The notes beneath the pieces are model-generated. The model did no database searches. It worked only from the letters and a program-made list of their open reading frames with translations, and was not told the DNA's origin. From positions 51,952,830 through 52,016,829 of the forward strand of contig NC_134454.1 of assembly GCF_030867145.1 (NCBI RefSeq): 64,000 nt of DNA. Reading direction: 5' to 3'. The position numbers and the translations under genes were made by a program. The DNA comes from Opisthocomus hoazin (taxonomy: Eukaryota; Chordata; Aves; Opisthocomiformes; Opisthocomidae). Shown piece after piece: positions 36,805-49,394 of the stretch (within the stretch, counting starts at the first letter, position 1; the number at the start of each line of letters is the position of its first letter).

Positions 36805-38604
36805 AAACCTACTCTGAAATGTGGTTTATGATCTATTTTGGCAACAGTATTCCATCACATACTCCAATTACACTAAAAGTTATATCGTTTTAGTCAGTGC
36901 ATTGTGGGTTTTTGTTTTGTTTTGACATTTTCTTTGCAAATAGCTTCTTGTAAACAGTTCAGCTGAATTGGAGGCCATTTTTTGAAAACTCTTGATCAAA
37001 TACAGTGCAAGGGAAGGAACATGTTTTTCTTGTTTAAATCAAATTTTACTATTCTTCAAAAGCATTAAAATTGTCCTAAGTTAGAAATTTCTTTTAAACT
37101 GTTCTTTGAGATGAAGCTCACCAATTTCCACAAGAAAGTAAATTATCACAGTAAATTACTGTATTAAAGATAAATATTTGTGCTGGTTTTACAGGGCTTT
37201 TTAATTATACGTTAAAATCTTGAGTAACATATTTTTTATTTTTAGTATTCTTTTCAGGATCTTCCTAAAACACCTTTTGCACTTGTCATCTGAGAAAAAT
37301 GCTTTGCTAGTTCAGTATACATATGAACGGCTCCCAAACTATAGCGAGTCTCCCAAAATATGCAAGCCCTAAGCACCAGAAACACAGAAATTCACTGAAC
37401 TTTGCAAACGTCTAGCCAAGGCATTGAATGGGGCACTGAGTTCTCTAAAATGCAAATAAGAGATAGTTAACTTCTTAAAAGTTCTAAAAATATAAAAGGA
37501 CAGGAAGCTTGACAATTTTGAATTTTGTATGCCAAAAAGCAAAATTTAAATATACCAAAGAACTTTTTACATTTTACAAAGCCAGTTTTATGTCTCAATA
37601 TAAAAACAGTTTAACTTTTATGACATATGTCATAGAAGCAATAAAAGAATGAACTTGCACACTTTTAACCCAAACTCAATAAATTAGACTATACTGTAAT
37701 AACAAGGACAGTATTACTTCCAAATATATTACTCAGAGAATGCTCAAATCTTCAGAACGCAAAATTGATCTCACTTCATGAGAGAAGGACACCACAGGAA
37801 GAATGACTTTTTAGCATCTCTGAGAAATGTAGACCTCAAGAATGACTGTACTGTGTAAGAGATTATTTTGAGGAAAGAAAGTGACATATTTGAGGATCAT
37901 AACACTAAATCAGCAATACTAGAAAATGTTACTTCTTTTTTGTGTAATGATTTGTGGTATTTGTATAAATTAATTTGAAAACTGTGATATTTGAATTGTT
38001 TGCCTTTACTAAAAAGACAGTGCACTTAAAATGTGTTTTAGTTCATCATAACAGAAGTTCATATAACTACATTTTTATAGTGTGATGTGAAATTTGATTC
38101 TCTGTTGAAAAATGCTTACAGAACAATGCAAAAATTGTCGCACATGAAAAGATTTCAAACTTTACAGTAAGAACTTTTTTTGCAGCAAAACTAAGAACTA
38201 TGACACCAATAAAGTTCAATATACTTGAGACCAGTTTAACAGAATCAGCAACATTACTGCTGTCAAGAACAATATTTTTTGCCAATAAATCATAGCAAGG
38301 CTATGTAACTTAGAACTAAATTCAGTTTTTCAATAAATTAAGCTCCATTTTCAGAACTAGGTAAGGCTGGATAAATAAAGGAAGGATAACACTTTAAGAA
38401 CAGAATTTCAAGAATAATGAAGCACATATAAAGCGAAACTTAACTTTATTTCAGAGAGTCTACCCGAACTTCTAAAATCTTCATCTGAGTTTTCAGAACT
38501 GTCAGAGATCAAATACTTTATTGCTTATAAAGAAAAATTCTATTCAGAAATTAATAAGCATCAACAAATGTTCATCTCTCAAGCCAAGATGATAAATGTC
38601 CTTC
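36805..38604. other. AT-rich intergenic sequence, no gene seen
   Basis: No supported coding, RNA or mobile feature between two CR1 pieces. Confidence 0.55.
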
Positions 38605-39390
38605 TTGTTCAGACAGTCGTCCGTCCCTCTAGCCCAGTATTCCTTCTCCTACAGTGGCTAACGGAAATACTGCGTAGGCACAAAAGCCTGGGCCTTTTCT
38701 GTGGTCCACTCCCCTTGTGCTCTCCCAGCCTCCACAGCTGTTCTCCTAGGCACACTGGGGAGGACATTCACACCTGTTCCTTTCTACTGTCCATTACTGA
38801 CATGTTGCACAGTACTTTGTTGCTGATTTTGTCTGCTCGTACAAGCTTCTGGGCAGCAAGTCCCACAAGTTCAACACCTGCTATGTAAGAACTTTTTTTT
38901 TTCCACACAAAATCTCCAGGTTCTTTCATAATATGCCCCTTAGTTCTGCAAATGTGGGATTTAGTATCCAACAGTTCTGCATGCACTTGGGCAACCACCT
39001 TGATGATTTTGTAAACCACAATCATACCCTCAGTCAGGCTTATCTTCTCCAGACTGGATTCCTGGTCCTTCTAATTTGTTCTTGCAAAGCAGCTGTTCCA
39101 CCACATGACTGTTTCAGTTGCCCTTCTCTGAGCTTTCCCTAACTCCACTACATACTTCTTGAGATGCAGAAAACAGAACTGGACATGGTACCCACAACCC
39201 ATATGCCCACCGAGGTTTAGACCACAAGGTGGTGCCGCTGACCCGTCTTCAGCACCCTTTTGGTGACTGATTGCCAGCTGCTTCTTGTATTTTCACTTGC
39301 TAATGTACACTGGGCCGATGATCTCAAAGAAGTATCAGCGACGACTCCTAGAACTCCCTCCTGAGTTCTAAGTCTGAGTTACACATTATA
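38605..39390 (-). mobile_element. Ancient CR1-like LINE relic
   Basis: The plus-strand text has the antisense pattern of old sauropsid CR1 elements. TCTAGCCCAGTATTCCTTCT and a following ACAGTGGC come near the 3' end. Next are TTCTCCAGACTGGATT, TTGCCCTTCTCTGAGCTTTCC, CTTCTTGAGATGCAGAAAACAGAACTGGACA split over adjacent positions, and finally GACGACTCCTAGAACT. It is far more diverged than every other CR1 here and has no open frame. Confidence 0.55.
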
Positions 39391-39960
39391 AAAGCATTTA
39401 ATTGTGTGCTTAGTGTATCTCATTCTGAGTAGAATCATGTTTTCGGTGCTGAATTTTCCTATGTTTTCTCAGTCAAAAAGAGTAAAACCACGTGAGTACG
39501 GATTTAAAAGCAGGAAAACCCTCTTCTGTAGTAGTCTTCATCTTTGGCCTAGATTTCATGGAAAGCCATTTGTGTGAGTTCAGCGGTACTGGTTTTGCAG
39601 AAGTAAAAAACACAAGCTGACAGCAGAAAACCTTTTTAATATAATACAGAATCAGTTTTCTTCATATAAAAATTGATTTTACTCTTATTACCTTTCCTCC
39701 AGGAAAGATTTACCTTCCTTTGATTTACCATGAATCTTTGACGTTATGCTGGATGCTGCTTCAGAACTCTTACAGCACTACATAGGACATCCCTCTAATG
39801 TGTGTAACTAAAAAAGCCTGAAACAACACAGTTTTGGACTCACTTGGCTAGATGAAGTGGTTGGGATGAAGCAGAAAATTAAGGAAGAATTTTAATATTA
39901 TTATTGTTCAAGAGCCTCAGAAGTGAACTTTTTCAGAAGCAAAAGCTGGTATTAGTAGTG

Positions 39961-42900
39961 TCATAGAATTGTTGGGTTGTTTGGGTTGGAAGCGACCTTT
40001 AAAGGTCATCTAGTCCAACCTCCCCCTGCAATAAGCAGGGACACCTTCCACTAGACCAGGTTGCTCAGAGCCCCATCCAACCTGACCCTGAATGTTTCCA
40101 GGGCTGGGACATCTACCACCTCTACGGGTAACTTCTTCCAGTGTTCCACCACCCTGGCTGTAAAAAATGTCTTCCTTGTATCTAGTCTAAATCTACCCTC
40201 TTTCAGTTTAAGACCATTACCTCTTGTCCTGTCACTACAGGCCCTGCTGAAAAGTTTGTCCCCATCTTTCTTATAAGCCTCCTTTAAGTACCAAAAGGCT
40301 GCTTTAAAGTCTCCCTGCAGCCTTCTCTTCTCTCGGCTGAACCACCCCAACTCTCTCAGCTTTCTTCATAGGAGAGGTTCTCCATCCCTCTGATCATCTT
40401 TGTGCCTCTCCTCTGGACCTCCAATAGGTCCATGTCTTTCCTGTGCTGAGGGCTCCAGAGCTGGACGCAGGACTCCAGGTAGGGTCTCACCAGAGCGGAG
40501 TAGAGGGGCAGGATCACCTCCCTCAACCTGCTGGCCACACAGCTTTTGATGCAGCCCAGGACACAGTTGGCCATCTGGGCTGCGAGTGCACATTGCCGGC
40601 TCATGTCCAATTTTTCATTCACCAGTACCCCCAAGTCCTTCTCCACAGGGCTGCTCTCAATCCATTCATCCCCCAGCCTGGATTGATACTGGGAGTTGTC
40701 CCAACCTATGTGCAGGTCTTTGCACTTGGCCTTGTTGAACCTCATGAGGCTCACACAGGGCCACTTCTTGAGCTTGTCCAGGTCCCTCTGGATGGCATCC
40801 CATCCTTCTGGAGTGTCGACCACACCACTCATTTTGATGTCATCTGCAAACCTGCTGACAGCGCATTCGATCCCACTGTCTATGTCATTGATGACAATAT
40901 TAAATAGTACTAGTCCCAGTACAGACTCCTGAGGGACACCACTTGTAACTTGTTAAAGAAAAAACTAGTCAAAATCTAAGAAGAGTTGCTGTTTTGTGTT
41001 CTGGTATACTACTCATACATATATGTATGGCATTATTGGCTAACTTCACTGAAGCCGTAGGCCACACATCGTGAATCTGCCACCTGAATACCGCAAATTT
41101 TCACCTTGCTGAGCTCAATGAAGGAGGGCCCCAAAGACTCAGTTACAGCTAGAAGATAAGGAAATTATGTCACCCACTGACAGGAGCAGGGCCCCTTTGA
41201 AGATAAGGGAAGGATCTTCAGCCTGCCCAGAGACAATGAATGGCCCCAATGAGGGACAGAAGACATCAAACCCAAATAACACCATTGGATCAGCTGCCGC
41301 TTGGACACCACTTGGAGAAATCGTGCAGGGCGGGCACTGAAAATTGTAAGGGCATAATTGCCTGGGGATTTCTTTGTTCAGGGTTCATCTCCAGAGGCAC
41401 CCAGCTCAAGCTGTTTTGCACTGCTGTACCACTTTATAAACTCATCTGGTGTACATCATGTCAGAAACTGCTTCGGGAGACCTAGGCTCGAGCCTGAGGG
41501 ATGAAGAAGCACCCAAGAGTGAGTGCGTGAGTGGAGTCGAAAAGGGGCACCCGTAGGCTCACCAGAGTCGCCCACTGTGAAGGGACTCTGGTCCTAGCAG
41601 TTAAAGTCTTTGGTGGTGTGTGTGCAACTCCTTGAATGGTGTGTGTAAATGCTCAGGCAGCTGCTTCTCCCTTAACATCACCAACCTCCATCTGTACTTT
41701 GTGCCGTTGACCACTACCCTCCGGATGCAACTATCCAATCAATTCCTCATCCACCAAAGAGTCCACCCATCAAATCTGTATGTCCCCAATTTAGCGAGAA
41801 GAATGCTGTTGTGGACCACATCAAAGGCCTTACACAAGTCCAGACAGACAAGATCTGTAGCTCTTCCCTTGTCCACCGATGCAGTCACTCCATCACAGAA
41901 GGCCACTAGGTTGGTCACGTGAGACTTGCCCTTGGTGAAGCCATGCTGGCTGTCTCGAATCACCTCCCTGTCCTCCATGTGCCTTAGCAGAGCTTCTAGG
42001 AGGATTTGTTCCATGATCTTCCCAGGCACAGAGGTGAGGCTGACAGGTCGGTAGTTCCCAGGGTCCTCCTTTCTACCCTTTCTGAAAATGGGTGCAATGT
42101 TTCCCTTTTCCCAGTCACCAGGGACTTTGCCTGACTGCCATGACTTTCCAAATATGATGAAGTCTGGCTTGGCAACTACATCAGCCCTCGGGACTCTGGG
42201 ATGCATCTCATCAGGTCCCATAGAATTACGTATGTTCAGGTTCCTCTGGTGGACACAAAGCTGGTCCTCTCACAGTGGGAGGGACTTTTCTCCTCCAGTT
42301 CCCGCCTTGTGGTCCATCCACTTTTTGCCCAGTGAAGACTGGGGCCAAAAAAGTTGTTGAGTACCTCAGCCTTCTCCTCATCCATTGTTACCAATTTCCC
42401 AGTCACGTTCATTGGGTGGGTACGCTTTCCTTTTCTGGCTGACAGTTACAGAAGCCTTTCATCTTATTCTTCGCATCCCTGGCCAAGTTCAGCTCCAGCC
42501 ACACCTTGGCCTTCCTGATGCCATCCCTACACAACTGAGCAGCGTCCCTATACTCTTCCCAGGATACCTGTCCTTGCTTCCACTGCCTGTGCATTTCCTT
42601 ATTGCCCCTTCGTTTCACGAGCAGGTCTTGACTCATACATGCCAGTCTTTTGCCTTCCTTTCCTCATTTCTTACACCTGGGGATCGAGAGCTCTTGAGCT
42701 CTATAGAAAGCATCCTTAAAGATCCGCCAGCTCTGTTCTGGTCCCTTGTCCCTGAGGGCAGTTTCCCAGGGGGTCCCATTGACTAACTGCTTGAAGAGCT
42801 GGAAGTTTGCTTTCCTACAATTCAGAGTCCTGACTTTACTCTTCACCTGACCCATATCCCTCAGGACTCCAAATTCTGCCAGTGTGTGATCACTGCAGCC

Positions 42901-43515
42901 CAGGCTGCCGCCAGTCTTGACGTCACCAATTAGCTCACTTGAATTGGTGATCAACAGATCCAGTAATGCCTCCCCTCTGCTAGGGCTGTCTATTACCTGG
43001 CTTAAGAAGTTATCTTCAATGCACTCCAGGAGTCTCCTGGATTGCCTACAGCTCACCATGCTACTTTTCCCGCAGGTGTTGGGGTGGTTGAAGAGCCCCA
43101 GCAGAACAAGAGTCTGTGAGCACAATGCCTCCTATAAGTGGAGTAAGAAGGCTTTGTCAGTAGGCTCCCTTTGATCGGGCAGCCTGTAGTAGACACCAGC
43201 CACAAGGTTCCCCTTGTTGCCCCCATCTCCGATTTCTACCCATAAGCTTTCAACCTGCTCATGGCTATTCTTCAGAGACAGCTCTTCACACTCTATTTCT
43301 TGATGGAGAGCGCAACGCCTCCATCCTTCCTTCCTCGCCTGTCCCTTCTGAACAGCCTGTAGCCATTGACAGCCACACTCCAGTCACGGGATTTGTCCAC
43401 CAAGTTTAGCAATGGCATTTAGGTCATAGATTTCTAGCAGCACAGTGGCTTCCAGCTCCCTGTTTGTTGCCCACGCTGCGTGTATAGACATGCATAGTAC
43501 TTCACATGTACTCTG
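39961..43515 (-). mobile_element. Long old CR1, split by an LTR-like block
   Basis: The 3' end lies at 39961 (CATAGAATTGTTGGGTTG, then GGAAGCGACC). CR1 sequence runs to 40950 and resumes at about 41678 up to about 43515. Minus-strand coding remnants in element order are: endonuclease part with DLLITNSSELIGDVKTGG and SLGCSDHTLAEF (43125-42664); a linker near 42636-42409 (GNKEMHRQWKQGQVSWEEYR); RT blocks [43 protein letters not shown] and [13 protein letters not shown] (42221-41739); and the C-terminus (40832-40051). The FADD core falls at the interruption. Many frame breaks; inactive. Confidence 0.9.
40951..41677. mobile_element. LTR-like block inserted in the CR1 (possible solo LTR)
   Basis: CR1 homology stops at 40950 and resumes near 41678. 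The intervening 727 bp start TGTTAAAG and end CTTAACA, short inverted ends of the TG...CA type, and contain a TATA-like TTTATAAACTCAT near 41432. No internal gag or pol coding is present and no clean target duplication is visible (flanks GTAACT and TCACC). Probably a solo LTR of an endogenous retrovirus, family unknown. Confidence 0.4.
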
Positions 43516-44658
43516 TGCAATCCAAATTAAAAAACTGAACGCAAAATAGCTAAGGAGGCTTCATCTGTTACAGTAAGAAAACTCATGAGAATCACTAAAG
43601 ATTCTGCAATACTGCTTGAATTTTCTGAAGATGACAGTCTGATAGGAAATCGGAAGACTGGGAGTTAAGCGATTAACTGCAGTGTATATATGGTTGATGG
43701 CATTTAGAAAACACAAACAGAAACATCCCATTTTGCCCAAGCGGTAATATTTTTCAGTATTGTTGCCAAGGTCAAACACATTTTCACAACATGACATATG
43801 AATACACAGTAACATTTGCCTGACTCCAAAAAAGAAGTCTGGCAGCCAGCCAATCTTAGGCTCATTGTTCGAAAAATGTTGAAGGACAAAATCCAGCATC
43901 ACAATCAGAGCTTGTGGAAGTTGGGGAGGGGGTGGAATGTAAGAGTGGAAGTATAGAAATATGAGTCCAGAGATACGGAAGTATAGGAGTAGGAGTACAG
44001 AATATACCTTCCTAGTTCTGAGCTCGTATTTGTTTGACGGTACTTAAGAATTGCCTGTACAAATATTTTTGACCAACTAGTAATTTCTTTCCCTGGATTT
44101 CACTGCCAATAATGTCTCAGTCTGGAAGTAGATTGTTCTTTTCTCACAGATTTTTCCACTGTTCTTTCTCCTGAACATCGTTTCATGCCCTTTTCTCCTG
44201 CCTGCAGCTCCAGTGGCCTATTTCGATTTTCTCTTGAGAAGTCATAAATAAATCACTGTACTGGCAGAGAAAAGAATCGAATAGGAATGGTGTTTCTGTG
44301 TGTTCTCCAACATGCGTTAGCTGCCAAATATAAATTCACTATATGCAAATATACACTTCAGTGTCTTTTATGTTACTTTACTAATAGATCACTTTGTTTA
44401 CATTACTGAGTGCCAACTGGTAGTCTGCAAATTCAGATCCCCCACCCACAAGGCACACTGTAGATACAATCCATTCTGACACTGTTTCTGATGCAGTTTG
44501 AAAGTACAATGACATAGTGATGCAGGAATTTTTTGCCATTATTTTAATTTGTTAGCTGTTGCATATATATAATGCCTGCTGATTTTACATTATCACCGTT
44601 AAAGTCCAATACAGACAGAAGTTTTACTGTGGCATGTGGACTAATGCACTATTGCTCT
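43516..44658. other. Intergenic sequence, no gene seen
   Basis: AT-rich sequence between two transposons; the small open frames here show no recognisable protein. Confidence 0.5.
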
Positions 44659-45423
44659 ATGTGGTGGGTTGACCCTGGCGGGCTGCTAGACACCCACCCA
44701 GCTGCTTTTTCACTCCTTCTCCTCAACAGGACAAGGGAAAACAAAGTAAGATGGAAAAGCTCATAGAGCAGGATAAAGACAGGGTGATCGCTTACCGATT
44801 ACCATCATGGGCAAAACAGACTCAACTTGGGGAAGATTAGTTTGCTGACAATTCGAGTATGATGGTGACAATCAAGGAGACTTACCTACCCACTGCCTTT
44901 TCTTTCCAAGTTCAGCTTCACTCATGCACTCCCAACTCCTCTACCTCCTCCCCCCAAGACGTGCAAAGGGGATGAGGAACAGGGGTTGTGGTCAGTCCAT
45001 AACTGCCCCCCTCTGCCACTCGCCCTTCCTCATGCTGTTACCCTGCGCCAGCGTGGGGTTCCTCCATGGGTTGCATTCCTTCACAAACTGCTCCAGCATG
45101 GGTCCCCCACAGGCTACAGGTCCTGCCAGGAGCCTGCTCCTGTGTGGGCTCTCCACAGGCTGCAGCTTCCCTCAGGGCGCGTCCTTCTGCTACAGCATGG
45201 GGGTCCTCCATGGGTTGCAGGGTATCTGCTCCACTGTGGTCATCCATGGGCTGCAAGGCAACAGCCTGCCTCACCATGATCTTCTCCACAGGGTGCAGGG
45301 GAACCTCTGCTCTGATGAGGTCAGTGGAGCACCTCCTCCCATCCTTCTCCACTGACTCTGGTGTCTCTCACACATTTTTCCTCACTCCTCTCTGCTATGC
45401 AGTGTTTTTTATCCTTTTGTTTT
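44659..45423 (-). mobile_element. ERVL-type LTR, 3' portion (outer layer of the nest)
   Basis: Starts TGTGGTGGGTTGACCCTGG, the reverse complement of the end of common avian ERVL-type LTRs, followed by GGGCAAAACAGACTCAACTTGGGG split over adjacent positions and a GC-rich series of CATGGGTTGCAGG-like units. It is interrupted at 45423/45424 by a CR1. Sequence resembling the rest of the LTR (AAGGCACTGCCATCAAAGG) resumes after the CR1 nest at 52549. Apparent ORFs here (up to 143 codons) are in GC-rich LTR sequence. Confidence 0.75.
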
Positions 45424-47890
45424 ACAAGGAGAGGTGGTCGAGTTGCTCTGTATGTGAGGGAGCAACTGGAATGCATTGAGCTTTGCCTGGGGGCAGATGA
45501 GTGAGTTGAGAGATTATGGGTTAGAATTAAGGGACAGGCTCCTAAGGGTGATGTTAAGGTGGGTGTGTACTACAGGCCACCTGACCAGGAGGAGGAGGTT
45601 GATGAGGCCTTCTACAGGCAGCTGCCAGCAGCCTCACAGTCACAGGCCCTGGTTCTCATGGGGGACTTCAACCACCCTGACATCAGCTGGGAAGACCATA
45701 CAGCTAGGCAGGCACAATCCAGGAGGTTCCTGCAGAGCATCGATGATAACCTTCTGATGCAAGTGGTGGAGGAACCAACAAGGAAAGGCGCACTGCTGGA
45801 CCTTGTATTAACAAACAAGGAGGGACTGGTTGAGGATGTGAAGGTTGGAGGCAGACTTGGCTGCAGCGACCATGAAATGGTGGAGTTCAGGAGCCTGCAT
45901 GGAGGAAGCAGGGCAATAAACAGGATCAAAACCTTGGACTTCAGGAGAGCTAACTTTGGCCTCTTCAAGGAGCTACTTGGAGGAATCCCGTGGGCCAGGG
46001 CTCTTGAAGGCAGGGGGGTCCAAGAGTGCTGGTCGCTGTTTAAACATCACTTCCTCCATGCTCAGGATCAGTGCATCCACCTGAGAAAGAAATCTAGAAA
46101 GTGAGGCAGGAGACCTGCATGGATGAACAAGGAGCTTCTAGTGGAGCTCAGGTGGAAGAGAATGGTCTATCGAATGTGGAAAGAGGAACAGACCACTTGG
46201 GAAGAGTACAGGAACATTGTCAGAGGATCCAGAGAAGCAACAAGGAAGGCCAAGGCTCACCTGGTACTGAATCTGGCAAGGGATGTCAGAAACAACAAGA
46301 AAGGCTTCTTCAACTACATCAGCAGAAAATGGAAGACTAGGGACAATGTGGGGCCACTGCTGAATGAGGCGGGTGTCCTGGTGACGGAGGATGCAGAGAA
46401 GGCAGAGCTACTGAATGCCTTCTTTGCTTCAGTCTTCAGTGTCAAGGCAGGCCCTCAGGAATCCAAGGCTTTGGAGGCAAGAGAGGAAGCCTACAGAGAC
46501 GATGACTTTCCCTTGGTCGAAGAGGACTGCTTGAGGGATCACTTAAGCAATCTGGATGCCCACAAATCCACGGGCCCCGACGGAATGCACCCACGAGTGC
46601 TGAGGGAGCTGGCGGATGTCATTGCTGAGCCACTCTCCATCATCTTTGAGAGGTCCTGGAGGACAGGAGAGGTGCCGGCGAACTGGAGAAAAGCCAATGT
46701 CACTCCAATCTTCAAAAAGGGCAAGAAGGAGGACCCAGGGAACTACAGGCCGGTCAGCCTGCCCTCCATCCCGGGAAAGGTGATGGAGCAGCTCATTCTA
46801 GAGGTCATCATCAAGCAAGTGGAGGAAAAGAAGGTTATCAGGAGTAGTCAACAGGGATTCACCAAGGGGAAATCATGCCTGACCAATCTGATAGCTTTCT
46901 ACAATGGTGTGATTGGCTGGGTAGATGTGGGGAGAGCAGTGGATGTTGTCTACCTCGACTTCAGCAAGGCTTTCGACACTGTCTCCCATAACATCCTCCT
47001 AAGGAACATCAGGAAGTGTGGGCTGGATGAGTGGTCAGTGAGGTGGATAGAGAACTGGCTGAATGGCAGAACTCAGAGGGTTGTCATCAGCAGCACCGAG
47101 TCTAGTTGGAGGCCTGTAACTAGTGGTGTCCCCCGGATGTCAGTACTGGGCCCAGTCTTGTTCAATTTCTTCATCAATGACCTGGATGAAGAGTTAGAGT
47201 GTACCCTCAGCAAGTTTGCTGATGACACGAAACTGGGAGGTGTGGTAGATACACCAGAAGGCAGTGCTGCCATTCAGCATGACCTGGACAGGCTGGAAAG
47301 CTGGGCAGAGAGGAACCTGATGAGGTTCAACAAGAGCAAGTGCAGGGTCCTGCACCTGGGGAGGAACAACCCCATGCATCAGTACAGGCTTGGGGTGGAC
47401 CTGCTGGAGAGCAGCTCTGCGGAGAGGGACCTGGGTGTCCTGGTGGATTACAAGTTAACCACGAGCCAGCGTGTGCCCTGGCTGCCAAGAAGGCCAGTGG
47501 GATCCTGGGGTGCATTAAGAGGAGTGTGGCCAGCAGGTCAAGGGAGGTTCTCCTTCCCCTCTACTCTGCAATAGTGAGGCCCCATCTGGAGTATTGTGTC
47601 CAGTTCTGGGCTCCCCAGTTCAAGAAAGATGAGGAGCTACTGGAGAGAGTCCAGCGGAGAGCTACCAGGATCATGAGGGGACTGGAGCATCTGTCCTATG
47701 AGGAAAGGCTGAGGGAGCTGGGCTTGTTCAGCCTGAAGAAGAGAAGGCTGAGAGGGGACCTTATAAATGCTTACAAATATCTGAAGGGTGGGTGTCAGGA
47801 GGATGGGGCCAAGTTCTTTTCAGTAGTGCCCAGCGACAGGACAAGGGGCAAAGGGCACAAACTGAACCATAGGAAGTTCCATCTGAACAT
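45424..47890 (+). mobile_element. CR1 copy 1 (older, 5'-truncated), left part
   Basis: Starts inside the ORF2 endonuclease at ACAAGGAGAGGTGG and runs through the reverse transcriptase to RKFHLN, where it is cut by CR1 copy 2. Its last 202 bp are at 52347-52548. Coding remnants are [100 protein letters not shown]. Lesions: TGA at 45502-45504, TGA at 46102-46104, a one-base deletion near 47470, and PRMSVLGP in place of PQGSVLGP in RT block B. Inactive. Confidence 0.95.
47884..47890 (+). repeat. Target-site duplication, left copy
   Basis: TGAACAT at the end of the left part of CR1 copy 1; the matching copy is at 52340-52346. Confidence 0.85.
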
Positions 47891-48300
47891 TTCGGCGAAG
47901 CTACTGAAGATGAAGGGTTCTGGAGCAGAGGCTCGCGTCGAGGGACCCTTTCTCCGGTGGCAAAACCGCAGCGGCGAGGCGGCAAAAAGCGCCGAGAGAG
48001 AGAGAGAGTGGAGACCCCAGCCCCCCCCCTCAGCGGGAAAGCAGGAAGTGCCAACGAGCGGCAGCTCTGACTCAGCGGGGGCGGAGTCGAGTGTGACAGC
48101 GGCCAAACCCCCTCACGGATAAGAGCAGCCCCCAGGGAGCGCGGGCGAACAGAGCCGGCAAACAGAGCCGGCGCAGCAGCCGGGGAGCGGCGCGGCAGTT
48201 TGCGCGGGCAGGGCGAGCGGGGAAGGCGACTGGCAGGGTGCAGCCCCCCCTCCTAGCAACTCAAGTAGTGGGCATCGCTCTTCCAGGAGATATTCTAGCC
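47891..48300 (+). promoter_or_regulatory. 5' UTR / internal promoter region of CR1 copy 2
   Basis: About 410 bp, GC- and CpG-rich, with a GAGAGAGAG run at about 47993-48007 and several GCGGCG-type motifs, directly before the ORF1 ATG at 48301. LINE 5' UTRs normally carry the RNA polymerase II promoter. Its presence with an intact junction shows that this insertion is essentially full length. Confidence 0.7.
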
Positions 48301-49392
48301 ATGGCTACCACCCGTGGTAAAGCTGTTGCTCGAAGGAGTGTGGGGACCCAGACGGAGGCCCCACGCAAGAACGCGGGTGTCCAGGTCTCTGGCTGCAGGG
48401 AGTGCCTGAGCCTGGCGCTCGTACCGGAGGACGGCAGAGACAACGGCTGCGTTCGGTGCGAGCAGGTGAATGACCTGCTCAGCCTGGTGGCAGAGCTGAA
48501 GGAGGAAGTGGAGAGGCTGAGGAGCATCCAGGAGTGTGAGCGGGAGATCGACTGGTGGGGCAGCACCCTGCCCTCCCTGAGGCAGAGGCAGCAGGAGGCG
48601 GCTCCACAGAAAGCAGAGAACCCCCAACCCTCTTGCCACCGAGCAGAAAGAGGGGGCCTAAGAGATGGGGGGGACTGGAAACGGGTCCCTGCTCGGGGGG
48701 GCAAGCGAATCCCCTCCTGGCCTCCCTCACCTGCCCAGTTGCCCTTAAGCAACAGATACGGGGCTCTGGAATGTGAGGGACTGGCCACAGAGGATGTGGG
48801 TGAAGGTGAGGCTCCATCCAGGGGGTTGCCTAGAACGAGTCAGACAGCCCCAAGAATTACAACTGCCTCAACTAAGAAAAAAAGGAGGGTCATTGTCATA
48901 GGTGATTCCTTTCTGAGGGGAACAGAGGGCCCGATCTGCCGACCGGACCCATCCCACCGGGAAGTCTGCTGCCTCCCTGGGGCCCGGGTTAGGGATGTTG
49001 CGAAGAAACTCCCTGGTCTGGTGCGGCCTTCTGATTACTACCCCCTCTTGGTAATGCAGGTTGGCGGGGACGAGGTAGCAGAAAGAAGTCCCAAGGCCAT
49101 CAAAAGGGACTTCAGGGCACTGGGGTGATTGGTTGAGGGATCAGGGGCGCAGGTGGTGTTTTCCTCCATCCCATCAGTGGCAGGGAACAGCACTGAAAGG
49201 GGCAGGAAAACTCACCTGGTTAACAGATGGCTCAGAGACTGGTGCCATCGGTCAAATTTTGGCTTCTTTGATCATGGGGAGGTGTACACAGCACCGGGCC
49301 TGCTGGCAACAAGTGGAACTCAGCTATCACAAAGGGGAAAAAGAATTCTTGGCCACGAGCTGGCGGGGCTCATTGAGAGGGCTTTAAACTAG
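48301..49392 (+). pseudogene. CR1 ORF1 protein gene, one in-frame stop
   Basis: The ATG at 48301 begins MATTRGKAVARRSVGTQTEA. The frame runs 364 codons to TAG at 49390-49392, broken once by TGA at 49126-49128. Visible parts: a basic N-terminus; a Cys pair (CRECL, then CVRCEQ) with ELKEEVERLRSIQECE, a likely zinc-knuckle-like and coiled-coil region; a low-complexity linker; and a C-terminal SGNH-hydrolase-like domain starting VIVIGDSFLRG. In CR1 this protein is the RNA-binding partner of ORF2. The esterase domain looks degenerate: the usual GTND box reads VGGDE, and the usual DGxH before LSQRGK reads SGTQ. The TGA could be a CGA decayed at a CpG, but that is inference. Confidence 0.85.
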
Positions 49393-49394
49393 GT

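Noticed and set aside
44924..45479. Overlapping open frames of 97-143 codons on both strands
   Set aside because: They fall in the GC-rich, internally repeated part of an ERVL-type LTR and encode no known product.
48880..49392. Host SGNH hydrolase gene
   Set aside because: The domain is continuous with CR1 ORF1 and is directly followed by CR1 ORF2, so it belongs to the retrotransposon.
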